From: Branchiostoma floridae
Taxonomy: Eukaryota; Chordata; Leptocardii; Amphioxiformes; Branchiostomatidae
DNA length: 64,000 nt
Direction: 5' to 3'
NCBI RefSeq assembly: GCF_000003815.2
Contig: NC_049992.1
Span: forward strand, 18,180,957 to 18,244,956
The notes beneath the pieces were generated by a model, which had not been told where the DNA came from, did not search any database, and worked only from the letters and a program-made list of their open reading frames with translations. Made by a program: the position numbers and the translations under genes. This document shows, piece by piece, positions 24,200 through 34,251 of the stretch. Numbering within the stretch: the stretch's first letter is position 1; every line of letters starts with the position of its first letter.

Positions 24200-24420
24200 C
24201 ATTTGTGTATAAAAGTGGGCTTCTGTGCGCTGTCATGTGAGTTTAAAGCGCCTGTGCCGAGAATAGACTGCCGCGGATTACGCAGTCACCAGAGCGGCAG
24301 ATTACGCAGCCACGCCGTGCTCACTTCCCACGAAGTCTCGCTGCACGGTGGTGAAAGTTCATCCGGCGTCGGGCGTGTAATCAGCTCCAGCGCTACAGGG
24401 ATATAGCGCTGTACTCCGCC
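24200..24420 (+). promoter_or_regulatory. Candidate TATA promoter with CpG-richer downstream DNA
   Basis: TATAAAAG (24208-24215) is a full TATA-box consensus. About 200 bp of CpG-richer sequence follows, opening about 30 bp downstream near 24238, where a start site would be expected. The downstream block has two GATTACGCAG words 26 bp apart. A frame stays open to 24406 without an ATG at its beginning. It could be a real core promoter with an untranslated exon, or a chance TATA match next to an unrelated CpG-richer block. Only transcript data would decide. Confidence 0.3.
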
Positions 24421-24541
24421 TGCTTTGAAGCATGCAGGATCCTAATGAACACCAAGAATGGGAGCATTAAGGGCTTTGGAAGGAGGAATTCCAAGATTTG
24501 TTCCCAGTCCTGCAGTCCAGGCAGTCACAGGTCTTGTATAA

Positions 24542-24744
24542 GAGGGTCTGCATGCTCTTTTCCGTAAGGCGTAGGCAGCCTATTTTTATTTCCCGTAACT
24601 CGTAGGGAAAACCATCTTATCTATGTAATTCGTAGCGAGGCGACCAATTTTAGCGCAATTGCCTTCCTTGATTTAGCGTAATGTGTAGAGGGTTCTTCTA
24701 AATTCAGTGTGAATCGTTGTCGGGACCCCCCAATGCAGACCCTC
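24542..24744 (-). mobile_element. 203-bp MITE, family M4, copy 1
   Basis: The ends are GAGGGTCTGCATG and the inverse of GAGGGTCTGCATT. The 6-bp target duplication GTATAA (24536-24541 and 24745-24750) is perfect. The interior repeats the words CGTAAGGCGTAGG, CGTAACTCGTAGG, GTAATTCGTAGCG and TTAGCGTAAT, that is, a TACG/CGTA word iterated on a spaced scaffold. No coding frame. A near full-length inverted copy is at 50.9 kb and a decayed one at 42.6 kb. Confidence 0.88.
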
Positions 24745-24917
24745 GTATAAGAGATGAAATGAGAAAGAAAGTCCAGCTTACAGTCCATTCCAAGACACCA
24801 CACAGGTGATAGTTGCCACTTTTTAGAATTCATTCACAGGTCTTGTACATGTACAGAAGATGAAATGAGGAAATAAGTCCAACTTAGTTAGAGTCCATTG
24901 CAACTCCAAGACACCAC
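24745..24917. repeat. Local duplication that preserves the empty site of the MITE
   Basis: TCACAGGTCTTGTA (24525-24538, left of the MITE) joined to AGATGAAATGAG...CCAAGACACCACAC (right of it, to about 24810) recurs without the MITE at 24834-24917 (TTCACAGGTCTTGTA ... AGATGAAATGAGG ... CCAAGACACCACACT). The second unit has about 10 extra bases (CATGTACAGA) at the insertion point. The MITE thus inserted after, or into one unit of, the duplication. Confidence 0.8.
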
Positions 24918-25638
24918 ACTCATATATATTTGATGATTTCAAAACACTTTGAAACTCGGTTACACTTTCTAAATGTTTCCCTGTTGTGGTGTATATGTTT
25001 GAAAAATTCATGGCACTGAGAACAATACATGTACATCAGATACTTTCATTTTCTAAAGAATGGCTACAACATAGTCTTTAATTTCAAATCTGGACCTAGC
25101 TAGTATTATATATAACATTTGCTCATGGGCTGGCAACAAATTCCTACTTTGAACAATGATCATTTAAGTTTTTTACTTAACGAATCAAGTCTCTGTTTTT
25201 ATCTTGTCTTTTTTCTTAATTTCTGTAACAAAATTCGAGGACCCAGAAGAAATAAAGTGGCGTTGCCTTGAAAGGGTATAGGTTAGAGATAGATTACCAA
25301 GTGCAAAGAAATGTAATGGCTTTGAAAAGTCAACTCACTCGAGCAGGTGTAAAAGTTTGTTATACAGTGACACATTCATGGACACGAGAAGAATTGTGCT
25401 GTCCCATTATCAGGACATGATTTATGCGTGAGCTTACACTGTCCCTGCAAAACGTGACCGGACTAGAGCGAGGTCTGGACAGTCCGTCTCGTTCGCTACA
25501 GGCTACAGACGAGCAGAGAAGTGGCATTCCATTTGGCCATACATACAATGTAGTCTGTCAATGTATATCTATGACAGTCTTTCATAGATGTACATTGGTA
25601 GCTAGGCATTAAAGTGGTAAAAGTGGTGTATACGTATG
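24918..25638. other. Unique non-coding DNA
   Basis: No gene. A decayed M2-like terminus (GAGGACCCAGAAGAAATAAAG...GCCTTGAA) is visible near 25237-25271. A 5' portion near 25430-25550 is open on both strands but has no domain. Confidence 0.4.
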
Positions 25639-26001
25639 CAGGGCTCGAAATTCATTTTTGAGATTAGGTGCACTGGTGCACCCAGCTTAAAAAAACACCA
25701 AAAAATTTTTGCCTGCACCACTTAAATGTAAGTAATAACCTAATAATAAAACTTAGTTACAAGCTATCAAATTCTTAAACAAGTACTATGACAGACATTT
25801 TTATTATCTTTCTAACACTTAGATGTCAAGAGTATGATGTAAAAAATGTATACTATATTTTGATATTTTTACATATATAAACGTAAGAAAATATCTGGGT
25901 GCACCCTGTGCACCCAGGTGCACACCACAGAAAATAATTGGGTGCACAGCTCCAATTTTGGGTGCACCTGGGTGCACATGCACCCAGTATTTCGAGCCCT
26001 G
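25639..26001 (-). mobile_element. GTGCACCC-word element (family A), copy 2
   Basis: The termini CAGGGCTCGAAAT and ATTTCGAGCCCTG are intact. The target duplication CGTATG (25633-25638 and 26002-26007) is perfect. GTGCACCC and GGGTGCAC are iterated near both ends, with a denser cluster on the right. The AT-rich core matches the copy at 26.9 kb closely. Non-autonomous. hAT-like by its CAGGG ends, although hAT elements usually make 8-bp duplications. Confidence 0.9.
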
Positions 26002-26339
26002 CGTATGTATTTCAGTGATGTTACTGAAGGCTCAACTGTGATTACATTTTTGTATGCTCACAAGAGTCACATCAAAAATAGCTAAGCCTTAGAAGTAAGA
26101 AGGAAAGGCACATGTTGTCTGAAGAGATTTGAAAATAATGTTGCATTATGTATCTAGTTTATACTTCTTGACCAAGACTTGTATCCATTTTTTCATTATT
26201 TTATAAAAAAATTCATTGTGTTTATAATATGTCTATGTTTGATCAAGGTCTGCCCCAGAACAGATAATTGTATAGCTACCATTCGATTATATCATTGTCA
26301 AGCAGAGGGCCCAAACGTTGTTACCTAGAAACTTAGTTA
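26002..26339. other. Unique AT-rich DNA
   Basis: Nothing recognised. Confidence 0.4.
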
Positions 26340-26695
26340 AGAGAGGGCGCATCTAACGATCTGAGAAAATCTAATTGGGCCTCCAGACACGGTGACGTAT
26401 CTCGCATGTGAACTTGAGCGTTTAGTATGCGAGGCAGAGTCTGGTGCATCTCCCCCTGCATTAATTGTCTGAAGGATGCGTTATGTGTCATCACGAGGGA
26501 ACAATGCAACACGTCAAACATGTTTGTCGGAGTCAGGAGGACACAAAGTTTCCACCCTTGAAATTGATTTCCGCAAGTGATAAACTACCCGCAGGCCAGG
26601 CTGCGATGTCGTTCATCAGCGGTAGATTGTCTTCCCGGCGCAACGTCTCATCAATTTTGCGCCGGTATCGCTGTACGTGTATGTGAGCTGCACAG
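26340..26695. other. CpG-richer unique block
   Basis: A clear rise in CpG (GACGTATCTCGCATG, GCGGTAGATTGTCTTCCCGG, GCGCCGGTATCGC) stands between two GTGCACCC elements. Frames of 62-73 codons are open on both strands but have no domain. A candidate conserved or regulatory element. Confidence 0.3.
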
Positions 26696-26910
26696 ATAAT
26701 TGCTAGATACATGTACAGTAATTGCAGGTGTGAGGAATGTTATCTATACATGCATCTATGTATGCAGGTAGTGTCTGGATGATCTTCTCCATCTAGATTC
26801 TCAAAGCTCTGTCTAAAGTTGATGGTAGATTGGTAGAATGACATTTTAAACTTTTAAGTGCTTACATGTATGTCACAGATGACTCTAAAACCAACCATCA
26901 TAAGTATTAT

Positions 26911-27262
26911 CAGGGCTCGAAATTCATTTTTGGGATTAGGTGCACTGGTGCACCCAGCTTTAAAAATTGGGTGCACCAAAATATTTTTGGGTGCACCACT
27001 TAAATTTAAGTAATGATCTGATAGTAAAACCTAGATACAAGCTATCAAATTCTTAAACAAGTACCATGACAGAAATTTTTGTTATCTTTCTAACACTTAG
27101 ATGTCAAGAATATGATGCATACTAATATACTTTGATATCTTTACATACATAAACCTAAGAAAATATTTGGGTGCACCCTGTGCACCCACAGAAAATAACT
27201 GGGTGCACAGCTTCAATTTTGGGTGCACCTGGGTGCACATGCACCCAGTATTTCGATCCCTG
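26911..27262 (-). mobile_element. GTGCACCC-word element (family A), copy 3
   Basis: It starts CAGGGCTCGAAAT and ends ATTTCGATCCCTG, with one changed base in the right terminus. The 5-bp target duplication ATTAT (26906-26910 and 27263-27267) is perfect. It has the same orientation and closely the same core as copy 2, which lies less than 1 kb away, so the two could be a recent local jump. Confidence 0.9.
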
Positions 27263-27946
27263 ATTATTCAATGCAAAAAGATGGTGGCAGAAAATATTCT
27301 TCTGATTTTATTGAACATTGGATCTTACAAATCCTTAGTTCCATTTCTTGCTGGCTGCTTTGATTACTATTATATCACGGCAGAAATTAAATTGATTACC
27401 AGAAGTTTGATTTGTAAAGCTTTATGTTCAATAACGTTAGAAGGGTGTATATTTTGTGCAAACTTCTTTGTTCATGGAATAACATTGTCCTTATTAGATA
27501 CACTTTAGATGATCTTCATTCGTGCAAAGCTAAGCCAAGAGAGAGACACTTAGATAGGGAATGATAGCATTTGTAGTCGCTTCACGCTACAGCCATGAAC
27601 CATGCAAGGGAATCCCACATTAGATAGTGATGGAACACACATTTTGTGAATCGTAATTGCTGCCTACCATCCTAGAGCGCACCTTCTGTATGAAGGATGA
27701 TGTGTTGTACTTTCTGTGACAGCTTCTTACCTCCGACAATAATTATTACATATGTACTTCCATGCAGTGTAGATCAATATGAACTATGAAATGTAAGAAA
27801 ATGGCTATCATCATATTCATAGACACAAAAGTATGCTTGAGTTACAAAAATGGACAAAGCTGGAGGTTTATTTAATCCAGTACACCAGTAAAGGCAAAGG
27901 TAGTCAGGTAGCCTTTTTCAGCTATTTAGGGCAGAGGGTTCTTACA
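27263..27946. other. Unique non-coding DNA
   Basis: The plus frame running out of the upstream element to 27508 has no domain. No intact repeat. Confidence 0.4.
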
Positions 27947-28212
27947 CAGGGCTCGAAATACTTTTTTCTTCAAACCTGAAGATCATACTAAAATTGTTCA
28001 GGAATTTTCTTTCATGTTTTAAAGGTGGTAGCAGTCAATGCAGCTAATAACAATCCACATACACTTACATCATCTGACATTTATGTATAAAACCCAGTAC
28101 ATGGACCAGTGCAGGTTAGGTGCAGGTAGGCACCAGAAATACCTGCACAGCTCCAATTTAACCTGCACTAACCTGTGTACACCTGCATATACAGGTGGTA
28201 TTTCCAGCCCTG
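27947..28212 (-). mobile_element. ACCTGCA-word element (family B), copy 1
   Basis: The termini are CAGGGCTCGAAAT and ATTTCCAGCCCTG. The words ACCTGCAC and TGCAGGT are iterated at least seven times in the right 130 bp. The left part lacks them and is probably deleted, since the 48.4-kb copy has words at both ends. The block AATTGGAGCTGTGCAGGT (here inverse) matches AATTGGAACTGTGCACCC of family A apart from one position and the word itself. Confidence 0.8.
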
Positions 28213-28213
28213 C

Positions 28214-28468
28214 TAATGTACATGTGTCTACGGTGTCTAGGACATAGCATTGGGAGGTGGAGCCCATCCCTCTCTTTCCTCTGCCTTTTAGTTTTATATA
28301 TATACTGTAACTCCCCATCTGGTCAGGTACCCATTTTAACGCTTGGGTTGAGTAAGGAAAGATTTGTTAAGTGCCTTTCACTAAGGGCACAACATCAGCG
28401 ACATGTAAGGGGATTCAAACCCAGGACCTTCTGGGCCAAACACCCTAACCACTACTCCAATTCGATAC
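28214..28468 (-). mobile_element. tRNA-derived SINE, copy 1
   Basis: On the minus strand it begins AGTAGTGGTTAGGGTGTTTG (box-A-like), followed by GGGTTTGAATCCC (box B, Pol III type 2 promoter). A body with GTGCCCTTAGTGAAAGGCAC, GGGTACCTGACCAGATGGGG and GGGATGGGCTCCACC follows. The same body is found at 37.1 and 60.2 kb. End coordinates are approximate because no target duplication was found. Confidence 0.75.
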
Positions 28469-29159
28469 CAACAATATTTTAAAATCTGTTGCATAATTAA
28501 TGCCACATTTGGAACCATTTTTTCTAAAAGCTAAAAAGCTAGAGCTCAGAACTAGTCTCGTGACACATGTCTGTCTGCATTGCCAATCATTTCACGGTCC
28601 CTTGCACCCAATCTCAGACTGCATATTAATATTTTATTGCGTATAATTTCTGGCTGTAGCTAAATTGGTCCCAGGGTAACTATAATAACCACTGGCGTCA
28701 TCATTCCTATGAGTTATTGTCGTCCCCAAGGTCAGTTTAAGGAGGGGTTAAAGTTCGTATTGTTTCGTGGTTTAACGTTACGACTTTTCCCCATTGTTCA
28801 GGTGACACCCTATGTTAATCAACATTCTGTCTCGCTTTGCGAATTCGAGACAATTATCAAATTGATAATCGTATAAAACTCCAATCTTTGCCATGAATCA
28901 TTAATTATATTTTCCAGTCCAACGGCTTTTGCATTATTAATGGCAGTGTCAAACAGAAGTTATAGAAAGGGAATCAAGAAATGAAAGGTATGGAAGGAAG
29001 AGTAGGGGTTTGACTATCCATTAATTGCTTATTGTGATAAAGTGAACTACATAAAATTATTATGCTGTTTTTGATGAAAAAAAAGGTACCATACTTCTTT
29101 TCTGTTTGTTAAGGGAGAAGTTTACTGAATTTGGACAATAGCTTGTTCAAAACAAGAGA
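28469..29159. other. Unique AT-rich DNA
   Basis: No gene or clear repeat. Several ATTAAT words lie in 28860-29030. Confidence 0.4.
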
Positions 29160-29215
29160 TATCAAACCCGGAGGTTTTCCTACAGTACCATAACAAGCTG
29201 CTAGGGGGCCCAAAA
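29160..29215 (-). repeat. CTCF-like-core repeat (family G), fragment
   Basis: On the minus strand it reads GGGCCCCCTAGCAGCTTGTT, then ATGGTACTG and TTTGATATCTC, matching the copies at 33.8 and 40.3 kb. The CTCF-like core here (CTGCTAGGGGGC, 29198-29209) has one deviation from CCASYAGRKGGC at its second base and another at its third. Confidence 0.55.
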
Positions 29216-29252
29216 TGTCATCATTTTTTAGAATGCCATTAAATCTTACCCG

Positions 29253-29524
29253 TTATGTCATACCTGTGACGCGAAAACGTTTGATACGGGCGTTCCGGAC
29301 CGGGCAGTACGTATCCGTATCCCACAGGTTCGAAAGGCGTATCACACAGGCTCCATTCGAATAAATCGAACTGTTTCGAGCGGGCCGAATTGGCAATTCG
29401 AATACCTGATTCGAACGTTGGAACATTACTGTTGCGACACTTATTGTTCGAGGGCACCAAATTTGTTCAACTTCTGGCGCATTTCGCATCAAAACAGGGG
29501 TTTTCTCAGGTGGGTATGACATAA
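29253..29524. mobile_element. CpG-rich inverted-repeat element
   Basis: TTATGTCATACCTG at the left pairs with GGTGGGTATGACATAA at the right. TA lies outside the TGTCATACC termini on both sides, which would fit a TA duplication as in Tc1/mariner elements. The interior is rich in TTCGAA and CpG, unlike the surroundings. A 165-codon minus frame spans this and the next element. I regard it as a by-product of CpG-rich composition, with no domain recognised. Confidence 0.6.
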
Positions 29525-29528
29525 ATAA

Positions 29529-29668
29529 AATACAACACGGTGTATTCCGCATCACCCTCGGTCCCAGCCCTCCCGCGGGTCGGATCACCCTCCGGCCTTC
29601 GGTGTCGTGCGATCTTATCCGCGGTCGGGCTGATACCTTGGGCGATACGGAATACACCGTGTTGTATT
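29529..29668. mobile_element. 140-bp CpG-rich MITE
   Basis: The first 21 bp (AATACAACACGGTGTATTCC plus G) and the last 21 bp are perfect inverse copies. Within each terminus ATACA..CGGTGTAT is itself nearly palindromic. The interior is very GC-rich (TCCCGCGGGTCGG, GGCCTTCGGTGTCG). It sits 4 bp from the previous element, so one may have inserted beside or into the other. Confidence 0.75.
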
Positions 29669-30073
29669 CTATATTGATCATATACCAAATATCAAGACAA
29701 TTCATCCAGGCATTGTTTGAGTTATCACTTTCGCACACAGACAAACACACACATGAACACTCCTGCTAAAAGCATACATATAACCCCCATTTGTCATGGA
29801 GGTAATTTATATTTGCGTCAATCGTAAGTGGCCCAACTGGTTCTCTTGACCTTGGGTGGGTAGGCACAGTTTGAACTTTCGAACCCTGGCGTGACATAAA
29901 ATTGTAACCTCTTCATGAAATGAAGCCACCTCAGCCTATTTATAGTGGTTTGCCCTCCGCGTGTTCCCATCCAATCCTTCCCTTGACATTTGGGGTACAT
30001 CCCCGGCTTTTAATCTCGTTCTGGGAAAGATTTGTTTATTAGATTTCTGCAGAAATAGCTGATTGGGTAGATG

Positions 30074-30490
30074 CGGGAGAAAGAAGAATCAATCAAATAT
30101 TGGTAGATTGCAGTAGGTGGTACGGACAAGACGATCTTATCAGGGATTTTTGACAGTTGTGTTGGCAAGTAATATCTAGGGTATACTGCAAGAGCTACAG
30201 AACTGCTACAGAAGCATACTGTACATACCCTACAGTTACTGCAAACATGTGAATTGTGATTTATGAATTATGATTAGAACGGGAGAAAGAAGAATCAATC
30301 AAATATTGGTAGATTGCTGTAGGTGGTACGGACTCGACGATCTTATCAGGGATTTTTGACAGTTGTGTTGGCAAGTCATATCTGGTGTATACTGCAGGAG
30401 CTTTATTGAATACAACATGTACCTGCCAAAGCATACTGCATATACCCTAATTACTGCCAACATGTAGTGTATGAAATGATGGCTAGAACT
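30074..30490. repeat. Tandem duplication, two units of about 206 bp
   Basis: CGGGAGAAAGAAGAATCAAT restarts at 30280. Shared blocks are TTGGTAGATTGC, GTAGGTGGTACGGAC, GACGATCTTATCAGGGATTT and TGTTGGCAAGT. Units remain very similar in the first 130 bp and diverge after. Confidence 0.9.
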
Positions 30491-30587
30491 TACTAACATG
30501 ACATTCTAGGCTGAAATTGGGCTGTATGTACATTTGCAAACTGGGATAAAAAATATTCTCTTTCATTTTATGCTTTAACTATCAGAA

Positions 30588-30871
30588 GTAACAGGTGCAA
30601 TGGCCTAGTGGGTAGAGTGTTTGCCTTGCATTCGGTAGGTCTTGAGTTCGATCCCCGGCCAAGTCATACCAAAGACTATAAAAATGGTACATGCTGCTTT
30701 CTCTGCTTAGCACTCAGTATTCGGGAAAGAGTATGGAAGGTGAACACACACCACTACCAGTGGACTAGCCCCCTGCTGTAGTGATTGTGTTGTGTGGCCC
30801 AGGGCTACGGAAACAGAGATGGGCGCAGCCCTATGCACCATCAGGCGCGGGAAGGGTTAAACTTTTAACTT
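30588..30871 (+). mobile_element. tRNA-derived SINE with perfect 14-bp target duplication
   Basis: The head ATGGCCTAGTGGGTAGAGTG (box A region) and GAGTTCGATCCCCGG (box B) form a tRNA-like Pol III promoter. The body is unrelated to that of the 28-kb SINE (CTACCAGTGGACTAGCCCCC, GGCCCAGGGCTACGGAAACA) and the tail is AACTTTTAACT-like. TTTAACTATCAGAA flanks it on both sides (30574-30587 and 30872-30885), which shows insertion by LINE-type target-primed reverse transcription. The perfect duplication suggests it is relatively young. Confidence 0.93.
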
Positions 30872-30885
30872 TTTAACTATCAGAA

Positions 30886-31502
30886 AAGCATAGTAAGTCA
30901 TAAAACGAACATCACAATACCTACCACAACATCTGCTTGGAGATTATACTCTGTCCGCAAACTGACCTCTGCCTGTAGAGTGCCCAGGAAAGGAGGAGAC
31001 AAACTCCCATTTAGAAAATTGGTGGAATGGGAGATGATAGACTGTCTGAGGGAGATTGGGCAGGGCTAGCCCAAGGTAGCCTTAATTGAATTAAGGGCAT
31101 ACAGGGCAATCTTTTACCTGTCTGAATAACTGTCTCAGTATATCTGGTCTAAAGGTAGACATGTAACAAAAGTTTTTTTTTAATGAAGGACTGAAAAGAG
31201 GTGTAACATACACACTACCCTTCGTCTACTGTCGGTAATTACTTTTCTGGTAGATTTTGAAGCTTTCAGGTGGAATGCGCTACGACCAGTAAACGGAATT
31301 TTCATCGGGAATATTATACAACGCGATATCCCCTGCAGGGACATAAAGTATTTTGGGTCATCAATAATGCAGTAATTGTTTGAATAGGGCAATAGGTCTC
31401 CTAGGAAGTACAGTGTCCAGGGATGTAGCAAATTTCAACTTTGTCTGGCTGAAACACAGTGATCGTCAAGCAGATGTTTGGGTTGGAAATCGTATCTGAT
31501 CA
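30886..31502. other. Unique non-coding DNA with an AACATCTGCTTGGAG motif
   Basis: The motif AACATCTGCTTGGAGATT at 30928-30945 is an exact instance of the dispersed motif. No partner was found nearby except a weak TCAAGCAGATGTTTG at 31466. No gene. Confidence 0.4.
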
Positions 31503-32037
31503 CAGGGTTTGAAATACACATACTTAACTTGCAATTTGCACATAATTTTGGAGATTTGCATGTAAAAATATTCTGAACTTGCAATCTTGCATGTTGAAAA
31601 TAATTGGCCTATAGTAAAAATACTGAGGAATTAGCTACCCTGCTCTTAGACAGAACGACATTCCTTGTTTTTGCCAATAACTCTCTAAGGTAGCTTCACT
31701 AGATGTGATCAAAATTTGCCGACTCAATGGTCGTCAGTAGGTGTTATAAAAATCAAATTCAGCTTTGCTGCAAACTCCCGTGCTGATTATGTGCATATCT
31801 TTCCAAAATTTCAAGATCTGTCTATATTTTTATGCGCCGATTTCCGTCCGTGAAATGTGACAGAATGGGCAAAATTCTTATCCGTCCTGAGCAGCAAAAT
31901 TCGGAAAAGGACGGAATGGTGGATGTTGGCAAGAACATTACAGTATAGACTAAGTTACATTTTGCATGTAAATTTTTCAAATTGCAACTAAAATTTTTGC
32001 CAACTTGCAATTTTGCATGTAGCAAAAAAGTTCCCTG
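31503..32037 (+). repeat. ACTTGCAATTTGCA-word element (family E), decayed
   Basis: The left end CAGGGTTTGAAAT and right end AAAAAGTTCCCTG are degenerate versions of the CAGGGCTCGAAAT terminus. The words ACTTGCAA, TTTGCATGT and ATTTGCA are iterated near both ends. The middle (31833-31925) contains CCGTCC/GGACGG words of family F, possibly a nested insertion. Confidence 0.55.
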
Positions 32038-32084
32038 GGCCATCATTCCTGTCACCAGGACCTGTATCCCAACCCAGGATGGAA

Positions 32085-32265
32085 GTATGCTTGTTGTGAC
32101 AGAAAAAAATTACTTCATCCGTCCCCCAAAATCTGAACTTCATGACATGAAACTGTTGAAAATCTATATTCACGAGCTTCAAATGAGTAGGACTCAAAAG
32201 AAAATTAAAAGCACAAAAAGCAAAACAAAACACCATCATACAGAACGTGGGACAGTTCATTAACC
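32085..32265 (+). repeat. ACGGAC-word repeat (family F)
   Basis: ACTTCATCCGTCCCCCAAAA, ATCTGAACTTCATGACATGA and TGTTGAAAATC match the F copies at 3.8, 52.4 and 54.35 kb. It adjoins family E directly, so borders are uncertain. Confidence 0.5.
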
Positions 32266-32899
32266 ACTGCCTTCAAAGAAGAAGTCAAACCCGACAATAG
32301 TATCCATAGTATCATGAAGTTGATTAGACACTAGTTTTATGTATTATTCTATTTATTTCTCTTAGTTCTTGAGACTGTATATGCAATTAGCCCTCGGGCA
32401 TGATTTTGCAAATAAACATATAATATTAAAGCTAGAGACAGCCCTGCATCTGATCTTCTCTTTTGTCTTCTGGCAGTATTCTACCTCAATAGTAAGCTCC
32501 AAGCAGATCCTTGGGGGCAAAATCATAATGTTTTTTTGACATACGGTCAGGTACCATTTTTGACAGTAAACATCTCCATTCATCCATACACATGAGCCGT
32601 TTTACAAACTTGCTCCTAATTGACGAAACATGTGTACTGTAAAAAAAATGACCATTTCTGTACTAATTGGGTCCCTAATAGCTTCCTAATTGGGTTTTCC
32701 CTCCCCACCTGCTGTTGTAGTCATCATTCTCTCTACAGGTTTCCAGACTTTCCAACTCCAGACAACGATCCGGGTTTCACTTTCGGTAATGTTCTAAGAT
32801 GAAAGTATTTCTGGAGTTGGCAACAGAAAAGCCTTTTTTTTTTTCCGCATGATGTGTGTTTGTCAGTCCAAATTGTTCTTCATTCATAGAGAAACTTAA
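32266..32899. other. Unique non-coding DNA
   Basis: A CTCCAAGCAGATCC motif lies at 32497. Nothing else recognised. Confidence 0.4.
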
Positions 32900-33123
32900 G
32901 GCCACACCAATTTAATTTGTTGGTTCACAGATGTTTAAAATTAAAAGAAAACCCTTAATTTTAAAACATAATATTGAAGGCTGAGGACCAGGTTTGTGCC
33001 TTGGTGCACTCAATTTTATGGGGTGAATACAGTCGTTTTCCTCCCTACCCTCTAGCTTTATGATGTCCTCTTGCTATATTTTCACTTAAAATCCGAGAAC
33101 CTAGAAATTGAATTGATATGGCC
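32900..33123. mobile_element. M2-like MITE with a different interior
   Basis: The left terminus is GGCCACACCAATTTAATTTG. The right end (CCTAGAAATTGAATTGATAT then GGCC) is its diverged inverse. The flanks read TTAA and TTAG, compatible with an eroded TWA duplication. The interior does not match the complete M2 copies. Just downstream (33207-33245) TTAGAGGCTATACCAATTTT is a further decayed M2-type terminus without a visible partner. Confidence 0.65.
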
Positions 33124-33245
33124 TTAGAAGTGAAAGCAGATGTTCCCATAAAATCATAATCTGAGTTTTCCAATTATTTCCTTGTCCCACTTCTGCATTT
33201 CGATTTAGACTTAGAGGCTATACCAATTTTATTCCTTGGTTCTTT

Positions 33246-33832
33246 AACTTTTATGAGTGAAAGTTGAACAAGAGGACAATGTCAAATGTTGATTGTAAAT
33301 GATCATGAACAGTCATTTGATCTGTATTCTTGTTGGCCAACTTATGGATTGGCATTGCCAAAATCACAGCATAGTTGTCAAAGCGACAAAGGAATTGTCT
33401 TAGTTTACCCTAGTTGATTAGCATTTTGATTCCGTTTCTGGCAAAGATTTACCCGACATGTTTGAAACGCATTTGGTGACTGACTGTTAGGCATTCCTCC
33501 TTGACTTGAGAATTTGGTGGTGCGACTTTTGCCAGTCACCTTTATCAGATTGACATTTCTTGCACTGGGTTCATTTTGGGACAAGGTTGTTAAATTACAC
33601 CAAGTATTATACAAGATTCTCATGTGTAATTAGAGGGAAGTTTTATTTCAAGAGCTGTGTTTTTATTTGTAAGGCTTAAACTATCTATTACAAGAAGGAC
33701 AAGAAGGCTGTGTTTTTGTAACATTTCCCTGCACTTGTGTCTATCTGAACATAATAACTCAAGTATGTCTGGATGGATGGTCTTATTCTTAATATCAGGA
33801 TAGGTATTGATGATAGGAGACCTCAAAACTGA
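33246..33832. other. Unique non-coding DNA
   Basis: No gene or intact element recognised. Confidence 0.4.
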
Positions 33833-33925
33833 TTTTGGCCCCCTGGTGGCTTGTTAGGGTACTGCAGCAATAGTTTCAGTTTTGATTTCTTGTGTACAAA
33901 CCGTTACTCAGAATGAGTCAGATTC
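33833..33925 (+). repeat. CTCF-like-core repeat (family G)
   Basis: TTGGCCCCCTGGTGGCTTGT, then TAGGGTACTGCAGCA and TTTGATTTCTTGTG. The core at 33838-33849, read on the minus strand as CCACCAGGGGGC, fits the CTCF core CCASYAGRKGGC at all 12 positions. Confidence 0.65.
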
Positions 33926-34251
33926 AAGTTTTCATCCATATCTTCTGTTTTTAAGTTGAAGCTGACCCTTTTGTAAATCTTTTCTTAAGAGTCTGACACT
34001 AAAGGAATTTATGGTTAGGACCTGTACCTAAACAATTTTACAGGTATAAGTATAGGTCTAAGGTTTAGGTATGCATTGGAAGTGATGGTAAGGATTTAAC
34101 TGTACCAGTCAGGCCTGTATTGATACCACCTTGGAATGGATATGACTAGTGGAGGTGAACTTTCAAATTGAATTAAACTCAGCCAGACAATCTTCAGCTC
34201 GTTTGGCAGGGCTTGCTAACACAGGTTTAGGAGGCTGGGACTGGCAAACAT

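Noticed and set aside
29253-29750. 165-codon minus-strand frame as a gene
   Set aside because: It runs across two inverted-repeat elements and unique flank, with no domain. High GC lowers stop-codon frequency.
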